Numbered from the stretch's first letter, positions 51,120 to 59,290 are shown. The stretch is DNA of 64,000 nucleotides from Streptomyces humi (GCF_001005085.2 NZ_LBMU02000053.1:17907-81906), one strand, 5' to 3'. Numbers and translations are program-made. The notes: generated by a model not told the origin, from the sequence alone.

Positions 51120-52446
51120 CGGGCGCCGGGGCCGGCGGCTCCAGCGCCTCGGTGGGGAGCTCCGCGGTGACCGTGAAGCCGCGCGGCGACGGGCCGGCCC
51201 GCAAGGAGCCGCCCGCCGCCGCGAGGCGCTCGGTCAGCCCCTTCAGACCGGTGCCGCCGGCACCCTCCGGCGAGGGGGCCGCGCCGAGGGCCCCGGCCTC
51301 GGCACCGGCCCCGGCCTCGGCACCGGCCCCGGCCTCGGCACCGGCCCCGGCCTCGGCACCGGCCCCGGCACCGGGGCCGTTGTCGGCGACGGTGAGGCGG
51401 ACCCGTTCGGAGGTGCCGTCGACGGTGATCTCGCAGCGGCTCGCGCCGGAGTGCCGTACGACGTTGGTGACCGCCTCCCGCACCACCCAGCCCAGCAGCG
51501 CCTCGGTCCCCGGGGCGAGCGGAGCACCCGAGCGGCCGACCACCGGCTCCACCCCGGCCGCGTCCAGCACCGAGCGGGCCCGGTCCAGTTCGGTGTCGAG
51601 GCTGCCCTCGCGGTATCCGGTGACGGCCTCCCGGATCTCGGTGAGCGCCTGCCGGCCCACCGACTCGATGTCGGTGATCTGGGCGAGCGCCGCGTCCATG
51701 TCCCGGGGCGCGAGCCGCCGGGCCGCCTCCGACTTCACCACGATCACCGACATGGTGTGGCCGAGCAGGTCGTGCAGGTCGCGGGAGAACCGCAGCCGTT
51801 CCTCCGCCACGGCCTGGTGCGCCAACTGCTCGCGGGCGGCCCGCAGTTCCCGTACGGCCTCGGAGAGCCCGAGGATCGCCGCCGTCACCATCGTGGAGAT
51901 CCAGGTGGCGTACGCGATGTTCAGGCCGTTCCAGCCGTCGCGCGCGGCGGAGACCGCACCGGCGAGCACGGCCACGGCCAGGCCGGCCCAGCGCAGGTGC
52001 TCGCCCCGCAGCGCCGCGCCCGTCGCCAGGCCGAGCAGCGGGAAGAACAGCAGCCAGTTGCCGCCGTAACCGCCGCCGAGACCGCAGGTGATCACGGCCA
52101 TCGCGGCCAGCGCCGTCAGCGTCGAGGGAGCCTGCCGCTTCTCCTTCACGAAGGCGCGGACCGCCACGTAGATGTAGAGGGAGTTGAAGGCGAGCAGCCC
52201 CAGACCGCCGACCCACGGGTTCGGGGTCCTGCCCTGGAACAGGTTGGAGAACGCGCCCAGCCCCATCAGCAGCCAGGGCAGCAGGGAGAACGCGGTCGGC
52301 GGCGGCCCCGGCTGCTCGGGCACCGCCGCGCCGGTCCGGCGCGCCTCCTTCTCCGAGGCCCGGAAGGCCCGCATGTCCGCCTTCCACCGCTCCCGCGCCG
52401 CCCGCCACTCCCGCAGCCGAGTGCGCGCTCCACGCGTCCGGTACAT
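51097..52446 (-). CDS. HisKA_3-type sensor histidine kinase (DesK/NarX-like) with repeat in the ATP lid
   Basis: 449 residues. About five or six membrane helices at about 60-200 (LLPWLLMGLGAFSNLFQ, LLFFPLLGLATGAAL). The dimerisation/phospho-His segment is RLRFSRDLHDLLGHTMSVIV, then VKSEAARRLAPRD. The ATPase has the N-box VVREAVTNVVRHSGASRCEI and G1 VADNGPGAG. Directly after G1 comes a run of GAEAGAGAEAGA units, from four copies of an 18-base DNA repeat at 51292-51368, before the G2 loop GGTGLKGLTERLAAAGG. ATG at 52446 has GGGAG upstream. Pairs with the regulator at 48655. Confidence 0.85.
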   Translation of the reverse strand: MYRTRGARTRLREWRAARERWKADMRAFRASEKEARRTGAAVPEQPGPPPTAFSLLPWLLMGLGAFSNLFQGRTPNPWVGGLGLLAFNSLYIYVAVRAFVKEKRQAPSTLTALAAMAVITCGLGGGYGGNWLLFFPLLGLATGAALRGEHLRWAGLAVAVLAGAVSAARDGWNGLNIAYATWISTMVTAAILGLSEAVRELRAAREQLAHQAVAEERLRFSRDLHDLLGHTMSVIVVKSEAARRLAPRDMDAALAQITDIESVGRQALTEIREAVTGYREGSLDTELDRARSVLDAAGVEPVVGRSGAPLAPGTEALLGWVVREAVTNVVRHSGASRCEITVDGTSERVRLTVADNGPGAGAGAEAGAGAEAGAGAEAGAGAEAGALGAAPSPEGAGGTGLKGLTERLAAAGGSLRAGPSPRGFTVTAELPTEALEPPAPAPATEPRAC

Positions 52447-52625
52447 CTCCCGCTCCCCCCGTCGGCCGGCCCGTCCGGACCGGCGGCACGACAGCACAGC
52501 GTACGAACCGAACCCGGCGGCCCTCTGTGTCTGTGTCATGGGTACGACGCTACGAATCCGGCCCGCCCGTCCGGCAGATGCGTGTGTACGGACTCCGGCA
52601 GGACAAATGTCCCGGGTGCCACCGC

Positions 52626-52644
52626 AACTGACACGCCGTCAGGA
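52626..52644. promoter_or_regulatory. CTGAC-N5-GTCAG operator upstream of the MaoC/ADH/SDR operon
   Basis: AACTGACACGCCGTCAGGA: perfect CTGAC/GTCAG arms with five-base spacer, about 150 bases upstream of the hydratase start and 46 upstream of the KstR-like box. Confidence 0.6.
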
Positions 52645-52689
52645 GTCTTCACAAGTCACGGACGCTGGGCTATACAAGGGGCGCCGGAC

Positions 52690-52703
52690 TGGAACGCGTT
52701 CTA
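52690..52703. promoter_or_regulatory. KstR-like operator upstream of the MaoC/ADH/SDR operon
   Basis: TGGAACGCGTTCTA is an exact match to TnnAACnnGTTnnA; its inner 10 bases GAACGCGTTC are a perfect palindrome. It lies 89 bases before the hydratase start. Confidence 0.65.
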
Positions 52704-52791
52704 GGTCCTAGACGCACGCCCCGTGGACGGCCTCGGTGCGGCCGACGGTGCGGACGGCCGTGCCGAGGTCTTGAGACACCCCAGGAGCCGT

Positions 52792-53649
52792 ATGCCCATC
52801 GACGCAGCCAAGGCCCTCGCCGCCGGACCCCGCTCCGGGGAGATCCGCTGGGACCGCCGGGACGTCCAGCTCTACCACCTCGGCATCGGCGCGGGCCGCC
52901 CCGCCACCGACCCCGACGAGCTCCGCTACACCCTGGAGACCCGGCTGCACGTCCTGCCCAGCTTCGCCACCGTCGCGGGCGCCGGCTCACCCGGCGTGAT
53001 CAGCGGTCTGTCCATGCCGGGCATCGACGTCGACCTCGCCAAGGTGCTGCACGGCGGCCAGCGGCTGGAGCTCCACCGCCCCATCCCGGTCGCGGGCACC
53101 GCCACCGCCACCGGCCGGATCGCCGCCGTGTACGACAAGGGGAAGGCGGCCGTCCTCGTCATGCGCACCGAGGTCGCGGACGCCGACGGCCCGCTGTGGA
53201 CCAACGACGCGCAGATCTTCGTACGGGGGGAGGGCGGCTGGGGCGGCGACCGCGGCCCCTCGATGCGCCCGGAGCCGCCCGCGGGCGAGCCCGACCGGAC
53301 CGTGGAGCGGCCGGTCCGCGAGGACCAGGCGCTGCTCTACCGCCTCTCCGGCGACTACAACCCGCTGCACGCCGACCCCGAGTTCGCCAAGCTCGCCGGT
53401 TTCGACCGGCCCATCCTGCACGGACTGTGCACCTACGGCATGACCCTCAAGGCCGTCGTCGACACGCTGCTCGACGGGGACGTGTCGCGGGTGCGGTCGT
53501 ACGAGACGCGGTTCGCCGGGGTGCTGTACCCGGGGGAGACGCTGCGGATCCGCATGTGGCGCGCCGCGGAGTCGACCCGGGTGGCCGTGAGCGCCGTCGA
53601 GCGGGACGACGCGCCGGTCCTCGCCGACACGATCGTTCAACACTCTTGA
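52792..53649 (+). CDS. MaoC-family double-hotdog 2-enoyl-CoA hydratase
   Basis: 285 residues in two hotdog folds, as in the hydratase-2 part of peroxisomal multifunctional enzyme 2 and mycobacterial Rv3538-type proteins. The catalytic hydratase motif is in the second half: LLYRLSGDYNPLHADPEFAK, LAGFDRPILHGLCTYGMTLK (D-x-N-P-x-H). The first half (LYHLGIGAG, LHVLPSFATVAGAG) is the substrate-side, inactive hotdog. ATG at 52792 follows AGGAG. First gene of the operon and downstream of both operators. Would hydrate the enoyl-CoA of a bulky side chain. Confidence 0.9.
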   Translation: MPIDAAKALAAGPRSGEIRWDRRDVQLYHLGIGAGRPATDPDELRYTLETRLHVLPSFATVAGAGSPGVISGLSMPGIDVDLAKVLHGGQRLELHRPIPVAGTATATGRIAAVYDKGKAAVLVMRTEVADADGPLWTNDAQIFVRGEGGWGGDRGPSMRPEPPAGEPDRTVERPVREDQALLYRLSGDYNPLHADPEFAKLAGFDRPILHGLCTYGMTLKAVVDTLLDGDVSRVRSYETRFAGVLYPGETLRIRMWRAAESTRVAVSAVERDDAPVLADTIVQHS

Positions 53650-53704
53650 TCCAGCAGCCAGTCGAGCACCTAGTTGAGCAGGCAGTCGAGGGGAGAGCCG
53701 CACC

Positions 53705-54781
53705 ATGCGCGCAGCCGTACTGCACGAGATCGGCCAGGAGAAGCTGGAGGTCCTCGACGACGTCGAGGCGGTGGGGTTCGGGCCCGGCCGGGTACGGATC
53801 CGGGTGCGCGCCACCGGGCTGTGCCACTCGGACCTGTCGGCGATGAGCGGGGTGCTGCCGCAGCCGGGGCCGTTCGTGCCGGGCCACGAGGGCGCGGGCG
53901 AGGTCCTGGAGGTGGGGGAGGGCGTCACCCGGGTGAAGCCCGGCGACCGGGTGGTGGTCTGCTGGCTCCCTGCCTGCGGCGCCTGTCCCGCCTGCGGGCG
54001 CGGCCAGACCGAACTGTGCCTGGCCGGGTTCATGAACGCCGGCACCCCCAACTTCCGGCGCCCCACCGGTGACGTCTTCGGCTTCGCGGGCACCGGCACC
54101 TTCACCGAGGAGGTCGTGGTCGACGCCGGGTGCGCGGTGCCGATTCCGGACGACGTGCCCTTCGACATCGCCGCGCTGATCGGCTGCGGGGTGACCACCG
54201 GACTCGGCGCGGCCCTCAACACCGCCGACGTGGAGGCCGGTTCGTCCGTCGCCGTGATCGGGTGCGGGGGCGTCGGCATCTCGGCGATCCAGGGGGCGCG
54301 GCTCAAGGGCGCGGCCGAGATCGTCGCCGTCGACCCGGTGGCGTCGCGGCGCGAGTCGGCGCTCGGGTTCGGGGCGACCCGGGCCGTGTCGCCGGACGAA
54401 CTGCCCGGCGCCAAGCAGGAGGTCACCGCGGGCGAGGGCTTCGACTACGTCTTCGAGGTCGTCGGCAGGTCCGCGACCGCGCGGACGGCGTACGAGAACA
54501 CCCGGCGCGGTGGCACCCTCGTGGTGGTCGGCGCGGGAGCCATGGACGACTTCCTCCAGCTCAACATGTTCGAGCTGTTCTTCGACGAGAAGCGGATCCT
54601 GCCGTCCATGTACGGCGGCGGTGACGTGGTCCGCTCCTACGAACGCACGATCGCCCTGTGGCGGGCCGGCCGTATCGACCTGGAGGGCCTGATCACCCAC
54701 CGGGTGCCGCTGGCGGAGATCAACGAGGCGCTGGACCAGATGCGCACCGGCACCGCCCTGCGTACCTGCATAGAGATCTGA
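53705..54781 (+). CDS. Zinc-dependent alcohol dehydrogenase
   Basis: 358 residues of the MDR family. Catalytic zinc ligands are in ATGLCHSDLSAMSG and VPGHEGAGEVLEVG and later Cys; the structural zinc loop is CGACPACGRGQTELC. The Rossmann motif is VAVIGCGGVGISAIQGARLK near residue 180. It resembles mycothiol/class III-type AdhB dehydrogenases. ATG at 53705 with GGGGAGAG upstream, 55 bases after the hydratase; the gap holds two CAGTCGAG repeats. Would oxidise an alcohol to aldehyde in the same pathway. Confidence 0.9.
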   Translation: MRAAVLHEIGQEKLEVLDDVEAVGFGPGRVRIRVRATGLCHSDLSAMSGVLPQPGPFVPGHEGAGEVLEVGEGVTRVKPGDRVVVCWLPACGACPACGRGQTELCLAGFMNAGTPNFRRPTGDVFGFAGTGTFTEEVVVDAGCAVPIPDDVPFDIAALIGCGVTTGLGAALNTADVEAGSSVAVIGCGGVGISAIQGARLKGAAEIVAVDPVASRRESALGFGATRAVSPDELPGAKQEVTAGEGFDYVFEVVGRSATARTAYENTRRGGTLVVVGAGAMDDFLQLNMFELFFDEKRILPSMYGGGDVVRSYERTIALWRAGRIDLEGLITHRVPLAEINEALDQMRTGTALRTCIEI

Positions 54782-54791
54782 GGGCCGTCGG

Positions 54792-55739
54792 ATGCCGGAA
54801 GAGAGGCCTCTGGAAGGGCTCAGCGCGATCGTCACCGGCGCGGGCCGCGGGCTCGGGCGGGCCGAGGCGCTGGAACTCGCCCGGCTGGGCGCGGCCGTCG
54901 TCGTCAACGACTTCGGCCAGTCCGGCCGGGACGGCTCGGGGGCGGCCTCCGCGGGCCCCGCCGAGCAGGTCGCGGAGGAGATCCGCGCGGCCGGTGGCCA
55001 GGCGGTCGCCCACACCGGCGATGTCGCGGACTTCTCGCAGGCGCGAGACCTTCTCGCGCTCGCGACAACCACCTACGGAAAGCTGGACATCCTCGTCAAC
55101 AACGCCGGCATCCTGCGCGACCGCATGGTGTTCTCCATGACCGAGGACGAGTGGGACTCGGTGATCCGGGTCCATCTCAAGGGCCACTTCAACACCACCC
55201 GCTTCGCGGCCGCGCACTGGCGGGACCGGGCCAAGGCGGCGGCCGACGGCAGGGTGTACGGCCGGATCGTCAACACCTCCTCCGAGGCCTTCCTCGCCGG
55301 TTCCGCGGGCCAGCCCAACTACGCGGCCGCCAAGGGCGGGATCGTCGGCCTGACCACCTCCACCGCCCTCGCCCTCGCCAAGTACGGCGTGACCGCCAAC
55401 GTGATCTGCCCGCGCGCCCGCACCCGGATGACCGAGGACGTCTTCGCCGGGTTCGAGCAGCCCGCCGAGGGCCTGGACCCGCTCGCCCCCGAGCATGTCG
55501 CCCCGCTGGTCGGCTACTTGGCCGCACCGGCCGCCCAACGCGTCAACGGCCAGCTGCTCGTCGTGCACGGCGGCATGGTCGCGGTCGTCGAACGGCCTCG
55601 CGTCGAGGCCAGGTTCGACAGCAAACAGGACACCTTCGACCACGCCGAGCTCGACGCCCTGCTCACCCCGCACTACGCGGACCGGCCGCCGGGGGAGACC
55701 TTCGCGGCGGCGGAGGTGCTGGCGCTGCGACGCCGGTAG
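54792..55739 (+). CDS. Short-chain dehydrogenase (HSD17B4-like 3-hydroxyacyl-CoA dehydrogenase)
   Basis: 315 residues. NAD site SAIVTGAGRGLGRAEALELA near residue 12; then the long VVNDFGQSGRDGSG insertion typical of MFE-2/Hsd4A-type SDRs; NNAGILRDRMVFSMTEDEWD; catalytic Ser in IVNTSSEAFLAGSAG and YxxxK in QPNYAAAKGGIVGLT. This is the partner activity to the MaoC hydratase: in peroxisomes and mycobacteria the two do consecutive beta-oxidation steps on sterol side chains. ATG at 54792, ten bases after the ADH. Followed by a strong terminator. Confidence 0.9.
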   Translation: MPEERPLEGLSAIVTGAGRGLGRAEALELARLGAAVVVNDFGQSGRDGSGAASAGPAEQVAEEIRAAGGQAVAHTGDVADFSQARDLLALATTTYGKLDILVNNAGILRDRMVFSMTEDEWDSVIRVHLKGHFNTTRFAAAHWRDRAKAAADGRVYGRIVNTSSEAFLAGSAGQPNYAAAKGGIVGLTTSTALALAKYGVTANVICPRARTRMTEDVFAGFEQPAEGLDPLAPEHVAPLVGYLAAPAAQRVNGQLLVVHGGMVAVVERPRVEARFDSKQDTFDHAELDALLTPHYADRPPGETFAAAEVLALRRR

Positions 55740-55743
55740 CACG

Positions 55744-55802
55744 ACGTACGACGGCGGCCCCGCCCCCTGCTGACGAGGGGGCGGGGCCGCCGGGTCGTAC
55801 GT
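55744..55802. terminator. Very strong bidirectional terminator
   Basis: A 25-base-pair stem: ACGTACGAC with GTCGTACGT outside, GGCGGCCCCGCCCCCT with AGGGGGCGGGGCCGCC inside, a two-base bulge and a seven-base loop. It separates the SDR from the small minus-strand gene. Confidence 0.85.
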
Positions 55803-55810
55803 ACGTGCCG

Positions 55811-55963
55811 TCAGGCCGCGGTCTCGGCCGGTTCCGGCTTGCGGTGCCGGCCGCTGGGGGCCGACTCACCGTCCTGGGCCGAGACGTGACCACGGTGCTT
55901 CCCGTGACCGTCCACCTCCTCAAGGTCGGCGGACAGCTGCTGGGACGTACTGGCGTCGCTCAT
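55811..55963 (-). CDS. Small 50-residue hydrophilic protein
   Basis: Reads MSDASTSQQLSADLEEVDGH then GKHRGHVSAQDGESAPSGRH and RKPEPAETAA. Charged, no cysteine, no signal peptide, with near-uniform third-position G/C. ATG at 55963 lacks a clear ribosome site. It is followed by the strong terminator eight bases downstream, which supports expression. The acidic leader-like N-terminus and basic GKHRG/GRHRKP C-terminus resemble short conserved Streptomyces proteins I cannot name. Function unknown. Confidence 0.55.
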   Translation of the reverse strand: MSDASTSQQLSADLEEVDGHGKHRGHVSAQDGESAPSGRHRKPEPAETAA

Positions 55964-56059
55964 CGGAAGAATTCACCCCGTCAACATGATCTTTCTAACA
56001 GCGCGGCGAGTTTATCCGGACCGGCACGGGGCGGATCCAGGCGGGCACGCCGACCGCAG

Positions 56060-57469
56060 CTACTTTGTTACAAGCGGCTCCGGCGGCCCCTGCCGCGACG
56101 GCGGCCCCACCGGACTCCGCTCCAACGTCTGCCCCACCGGCGACGGTTGAAACCGCCGCTCCAGCCGCACCCACCGCAACGGCCGCTCCCAGGACACCGG
56201 CTCCGCCGGCCGCACCGGAGGCACCGGCCGCGACGGCCGCCCCAGCGGGGCCTGTTGCAACGGCACCGGCCGTGCCACGACAGGCGCCGGGTGATCCGGT
56301 TCCGCCGGCTCCCCGGACGCGCCCGGCGCCCCGGCAGCCCTGCCGTCCGGAACCGGATCCCGCGGACCCGCCGCGCCCCCCGTCTCCCCCCAGGGCACCA
56401 CGACCGCCGCCACCCCGCACGGGACCTCCCCCGTGGCGTACGGCAGCCGCAGCACCCCGTCCAGCGTCCACACCCCGGCACCGGCCAACCACCCCTGCGG
56501 CGCGGGGAGATGACACATCCGCCGGTCCCCGGCCCGCCAGGCGCCGACCCAGCTGCCCAGCGGACCCGCGATCCACAGCGCCACCCCGCAGCTCTCCGGA
56601 GTCAGCACCTGCCCCGGCTGGATCGCGAACGGCGTCACCGTGCAGTCCGGCACCTGCGGCACCCGCAGGCTCTCCGGGAACCGCAGCGGCAGCGTGCTGC
56701 CGAGGACGCCCCAGCCCAACCGTTCCTGCCCGGGGGACGGCGCGTCCGAGCCGACCAGGATCAGCCCGCTGTCCGGGTCGGCGAGCAGCAGCCGGTCGTC
56801 GCTGTCCGCCGCGATCTGCAACAGCGGCGACACCTCGCCGCCCCGCTCCAGATCGACCACGACCGCCTTGGTCCGCCCGCCCAGCTCCCGGTCCAGCGCC
56901 AGCATCCGCCCGCGCCGGTCCAGCCAGACCCCGCCCGAACACCGGCCCGGAACCACCGCCAGCGGCTCGGGCCCGAATGCCCCGCCCGCCACCAGCCACA
57001 CGGTGGAGGTGCGCGGCCCCACGGCGAGCGCGTAGGCGTGACCGCCGCCCGGCGCCGGCGGCAGCAGCCGTAGCGAGGCGTCCGGGTCCGGGCACTCCAC
57101 CGCGCCCAGCGGCAGCTCGCCGGTCCCCGGACCGGTCGGGTACAGCAGGGCGAAGTGGTGCCGCCCGTCCACCAGCCGGCGGATCAGCACCCGTCCGTCA
57201 CCCAGCGGCTGCACCTCGGTGTCCGGCTCCTCCGGCTGGTTGCCGGGCAGCGGCACGGCGTACGGCTCGGGTCCGTCCAGCGTCCAGCGCTCCGGGTAGC
57301 AGGAACCATCCTGCTGGGCCAGCCGGGCCGCGTACGCCCCGTCCACCGTGATGGCACACGTGATGGCGGACGCGGTGGCAGACGCGGTGGCAGACGTGAG
57401 GGCGCAGCCCGCCCCCGGCACGCTGTCGCCCTCGTCCGCGGCCGAGGGTTCGATCGCACAGGCCGTCAT
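56060..57469 (-). CDS. Hypothetical protein with possible beta-propeller-like core and Pro-rich tail
   Basis: 469 residues. After a Thr/Ala-rich N-terminus with four cysteines come short strand repeats ending in (W/V)L or (R/L)LL: VQPLGDGRVLIRRLVDGRHH, STVWLVAGGAFGPEPLAV, GGVWLDRRGRMLALDRELGG, DDRLLLADPDSGLILVGSDA, AGVWTLDGVLRLPYA. That spacing suggests a propeller, but this is a guess. The last about 110 residues are Pro/Arg/Gly-rich (PVVARPVPLQQAPLGRPSRP) and probably disordered. ATG at 57469 with AGGTGACC upstream. Divergent from the Nif3 gene. No family recognised. Confidence 0.65.
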   Translation of the reverse strand: MTACAIEPSAADEGDSVPGAGCALTSATASATASAITCAITVDGAYAARLAQQDGSCYPERWTLDGPEPYAVPLPGNQPEEPDTEVQPLGDGRVLIRRLVDGRHHFALLYPTGPGTGELPLGAVECPDPDASLRLLPPAPGGGHAYALAVGPRTSTVWLVAGGAFGPEPLAVVPGRCSGGVWLDRRGRMLALDRELGGRTKAVVVDLERGGEVSPLLQIAADSDDRLLLADPDSGLILVGSDAPSPGQERLGWGVLGSTLPLRFPESLRVPQVPDCTVTPFAIQPGQVLTPESCGVALWIAGPLGSWVGAWRAGDRRMCHLPAPQGWLAGAGVWTLDGVLRLPYATGEVPCGVAAVVVPWGETGGAAGPRDPVPDGRAAGAPGASGEPAEPDHPAPVVARPVPLQQAPLGRPSRPVPPVRPAEPVSWERPLRWVRLERRFQPSPVGQTLERSPVGPPSRQGPPEPLVTK

Positions 57470-57656
57470 CGTTCGGTCACCTCCGGCCACGAAGCTAGTT
57501 TTCGCACGCACAGGCGGGGGAGCGGCAGCCCCCGGCTTCACACATACGGGTGCACGCTGGACGATTCGCCTGAGGAAACGGGGGCGGATGTGCTGCGGGC
57601 CGCCTCCCGCGGGCGAGCGGGTACAGCCCCGCGGAACAGGCAGGTAGCCTTTCCCC

Positions 57657-58505
57657 GTGCCCCGTCTGTCTGAAGTCATCGCCGCGCTGGAGACCCTGTG
57701 GCCCGCCGAGCGGGCCGAGTCCTGGGACGCGGTCGGCACGGTCGTCGGCGACCCCGACCAGGAGGTCACCCGGGTCCTGTTCGCCGTCGACCCGGTCCAG
57801 GACACCGTCGACGAGGCGGTGCAGCTGGGCGCCGACCTGCTGGTCACCCACCACCCGCTCTACCTGCGCGGTACGACGACGGTCGCGGCCGGCCACTTCA
57901 AGGGCCGGGTCGTGCACACCCTCATCAAGAACGACATCGCGCTGCACGTCGCCCACACCAACGCCGACACCGCCGACCCGGGCGTCTCCGACGCGCTCGC
58001 GGGCGCCCTGGACCTCAGGGTCGTGCGGCCCCTCGTCCCGGACCCCACCGACCCGGAGGGCCGCCGGGGTCTCGGCCGCGTCTGCGAGCTCGACCACCCG
58101 GTGACCGTCCGCGAGCTCGCCGACCGGGCCGCCGAACGCCTCCCCGCCACCGCGCAGGGCATCCGCGTCGCCGGCGACCCCGAGGCCCTGGTCCGCACGG
58201 TCGCCGTCAGCGGCGGCTCCGGCGACAGCCTCTTCGACGCCGTGCGGGCCGCCGCGGTGGACGCCTTCCTCACCGCCGACCTGCGCCACCACCCGGCGTC
58301 GGAATTCACGGCGGCCGTCGCCCCGAGCCCCCTCGCGCTGCTCGACGCGGCGCACTGGGCCACCGAATGGCCCTGGTGCGAGCTGGCCGCGGCCCAGCTC
58401 GACGAGATCTCCGACCGCCACGGCTGGGACCTGCGCGTGCACGTCTCCAAGACGGTCACCGACCCCTGGACCAGCCACTCACCGTCCCTTGGAGCCCCCA
58501 ACTGA
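57657..58505 (+). CDS. Nif3-like dinuclear metal centre protein
   Basis: 282 residues. Metal ligands are in DLLVTHHPLYLRGTTTVAAG near residue 63, VAHTNADTADPGVSDAL near 100, and the C-terminal TADLRHHPASEF and LLDAAHWATEWPWCELAAAQ. It starts MPRLSEVIAALETLWPAERA, SWDAVGTVVGDP, as usual (the common WDNxGL is WDAVGT here). The family is ubiquitous, sometimes called GTP cyclohydrolase 1 type 2, of unsettled function. GTG at 57657. Translationally coupled to the zinc-ribbon gene. Confidence 0.9.
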   Translation: MPRLSEVIAALETLWPAERAESWDAVGTVVGDPDQEVTRVLFAVDPVQDTVDEAVQLGADLLVTHHPLYLRGTTTVAAGHFKGRVVHTLIKNDIALHVAHTNADTADPGVSDALAGALDLRVVRPLVPDPTDPEGRRGLGRVCELDHPVTVRELADRAAERLPATAQGIRVAGDPEALVRTVAVSGGSGDSLFDAVRAAAVDAFLTADLRHHPASEFTAAVAPSPLALLDAAHWATEWPWCELAAAQLDEISDRHGWDLRVHVSKTVTDPWTSHSPSLGAPN

Positions 58506-59245
58506 ACGCAGCGCCCGCCGACCAGATCCGACTCCTCGACGTCCAGGCCCTGGACGTACGCCTCCAGCAGCTGGCGCACAAGCGGAAGTCGCTGCCCGAG
58601 CACGCCGAGATCGAGTCGCTGACGAAGGACCTCACGCAGCTGCGCGACCTGTCGGTCGCCGCGCAGACCGAGGAGAGCGACACCGCCCGCGAGCAGACCA
58701 AGGCCGAGCAGGACGTGGACCAGGTGCGCCAGCGCGCCGCCCGCGACCAGCAGCGCCTGGACTCCGGCGCGATCACCTCCCCCAAGGACCTGGAGAACCT
58801 CCAGAGGGAGATCGTCTCCCTCGCCAAGCGTCAGGGCGATCTGGAGGACGTCGTCCTGGAGGTCATGGAGCGCCGTGAGTCGGCGCAGGAGCGGGTCGCC
58901 GAGCTGTCCGAGCGGGTCGGTGCCGTCCAGGGCCGTATCGACGAGGCGACCGCCCGGCGGGACACCGCGGCGGAGCAGCTCGACGCCGAGGCGGCGACCG
59001 TCACCAAGGAGCGCGAGGTCATCGCGGCCGCGGTCCCCGCCGACCTGCTGAAGCTGTACGACAAGCTGCGCGAGCAGCAGGGCGGCATCGGCGCGGCCAA
59101 GCTGTACGCCCGCAGCTGCCAGGGCTGCCGCCAGGAGCTCGCCATCACCGAGCTGAACGAGATCCGCTCGGCCGCGCCCGACACGGTGGTCCGCTGCGAG
59201 AACTGCCGCCGCATCCTGGTACGCACGTCCGAGTCGGGCCTGTAG
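58502..59245 (+). CDS. Coiled-coil protein with C4-type zinc ribbon (zf-RING_7/DUF164)
   Basis: 247 residues. A long antiparallel coiled coil (residues 10-175; LLDVQALDVRLQQLAHKRKS, VAELSERVGAVQGRIDEATA) precedes the zinc ribbon CQGCRQELA ... VVRCENCRRILVR near 205-240. The start appears to be CTG at 58502, overlapping the Nif3 stop as CTGA, with GGAG seven bases upstream; no ATG, GTG or TTG is in frame nearby. Conserved pairing with Nif3 and RNase H genes suggests nucleic-acid or chaperone-like work; function not known. Confidence 0.9.
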   Translation: MNAAPADQIRLLDVQALDVRLQQLAHKRKSLPEHAEIESLTKDLTQLRDLSVAAQTEESDTAREQTKAEQDVDQVRQRAARDQQRLDSGAITSPKDLENLQREIVSLAKRQGDLEDVVLEVMERRESAQERVAELSERVGAVQGRIDEATARRDTAAEQLDAEAATVTKEREVIAAAVPADLLKLYDKLREQQGGIGAAKLYARSCQGCRQELAITELNEIRSAAPDTVVRCENCRRILVRTSESGL

Positions 59246-59290
59246 GAACACCCAGAGGGGCTTGAGGGGCTGAAGGGCTGAGGGGCTTAC

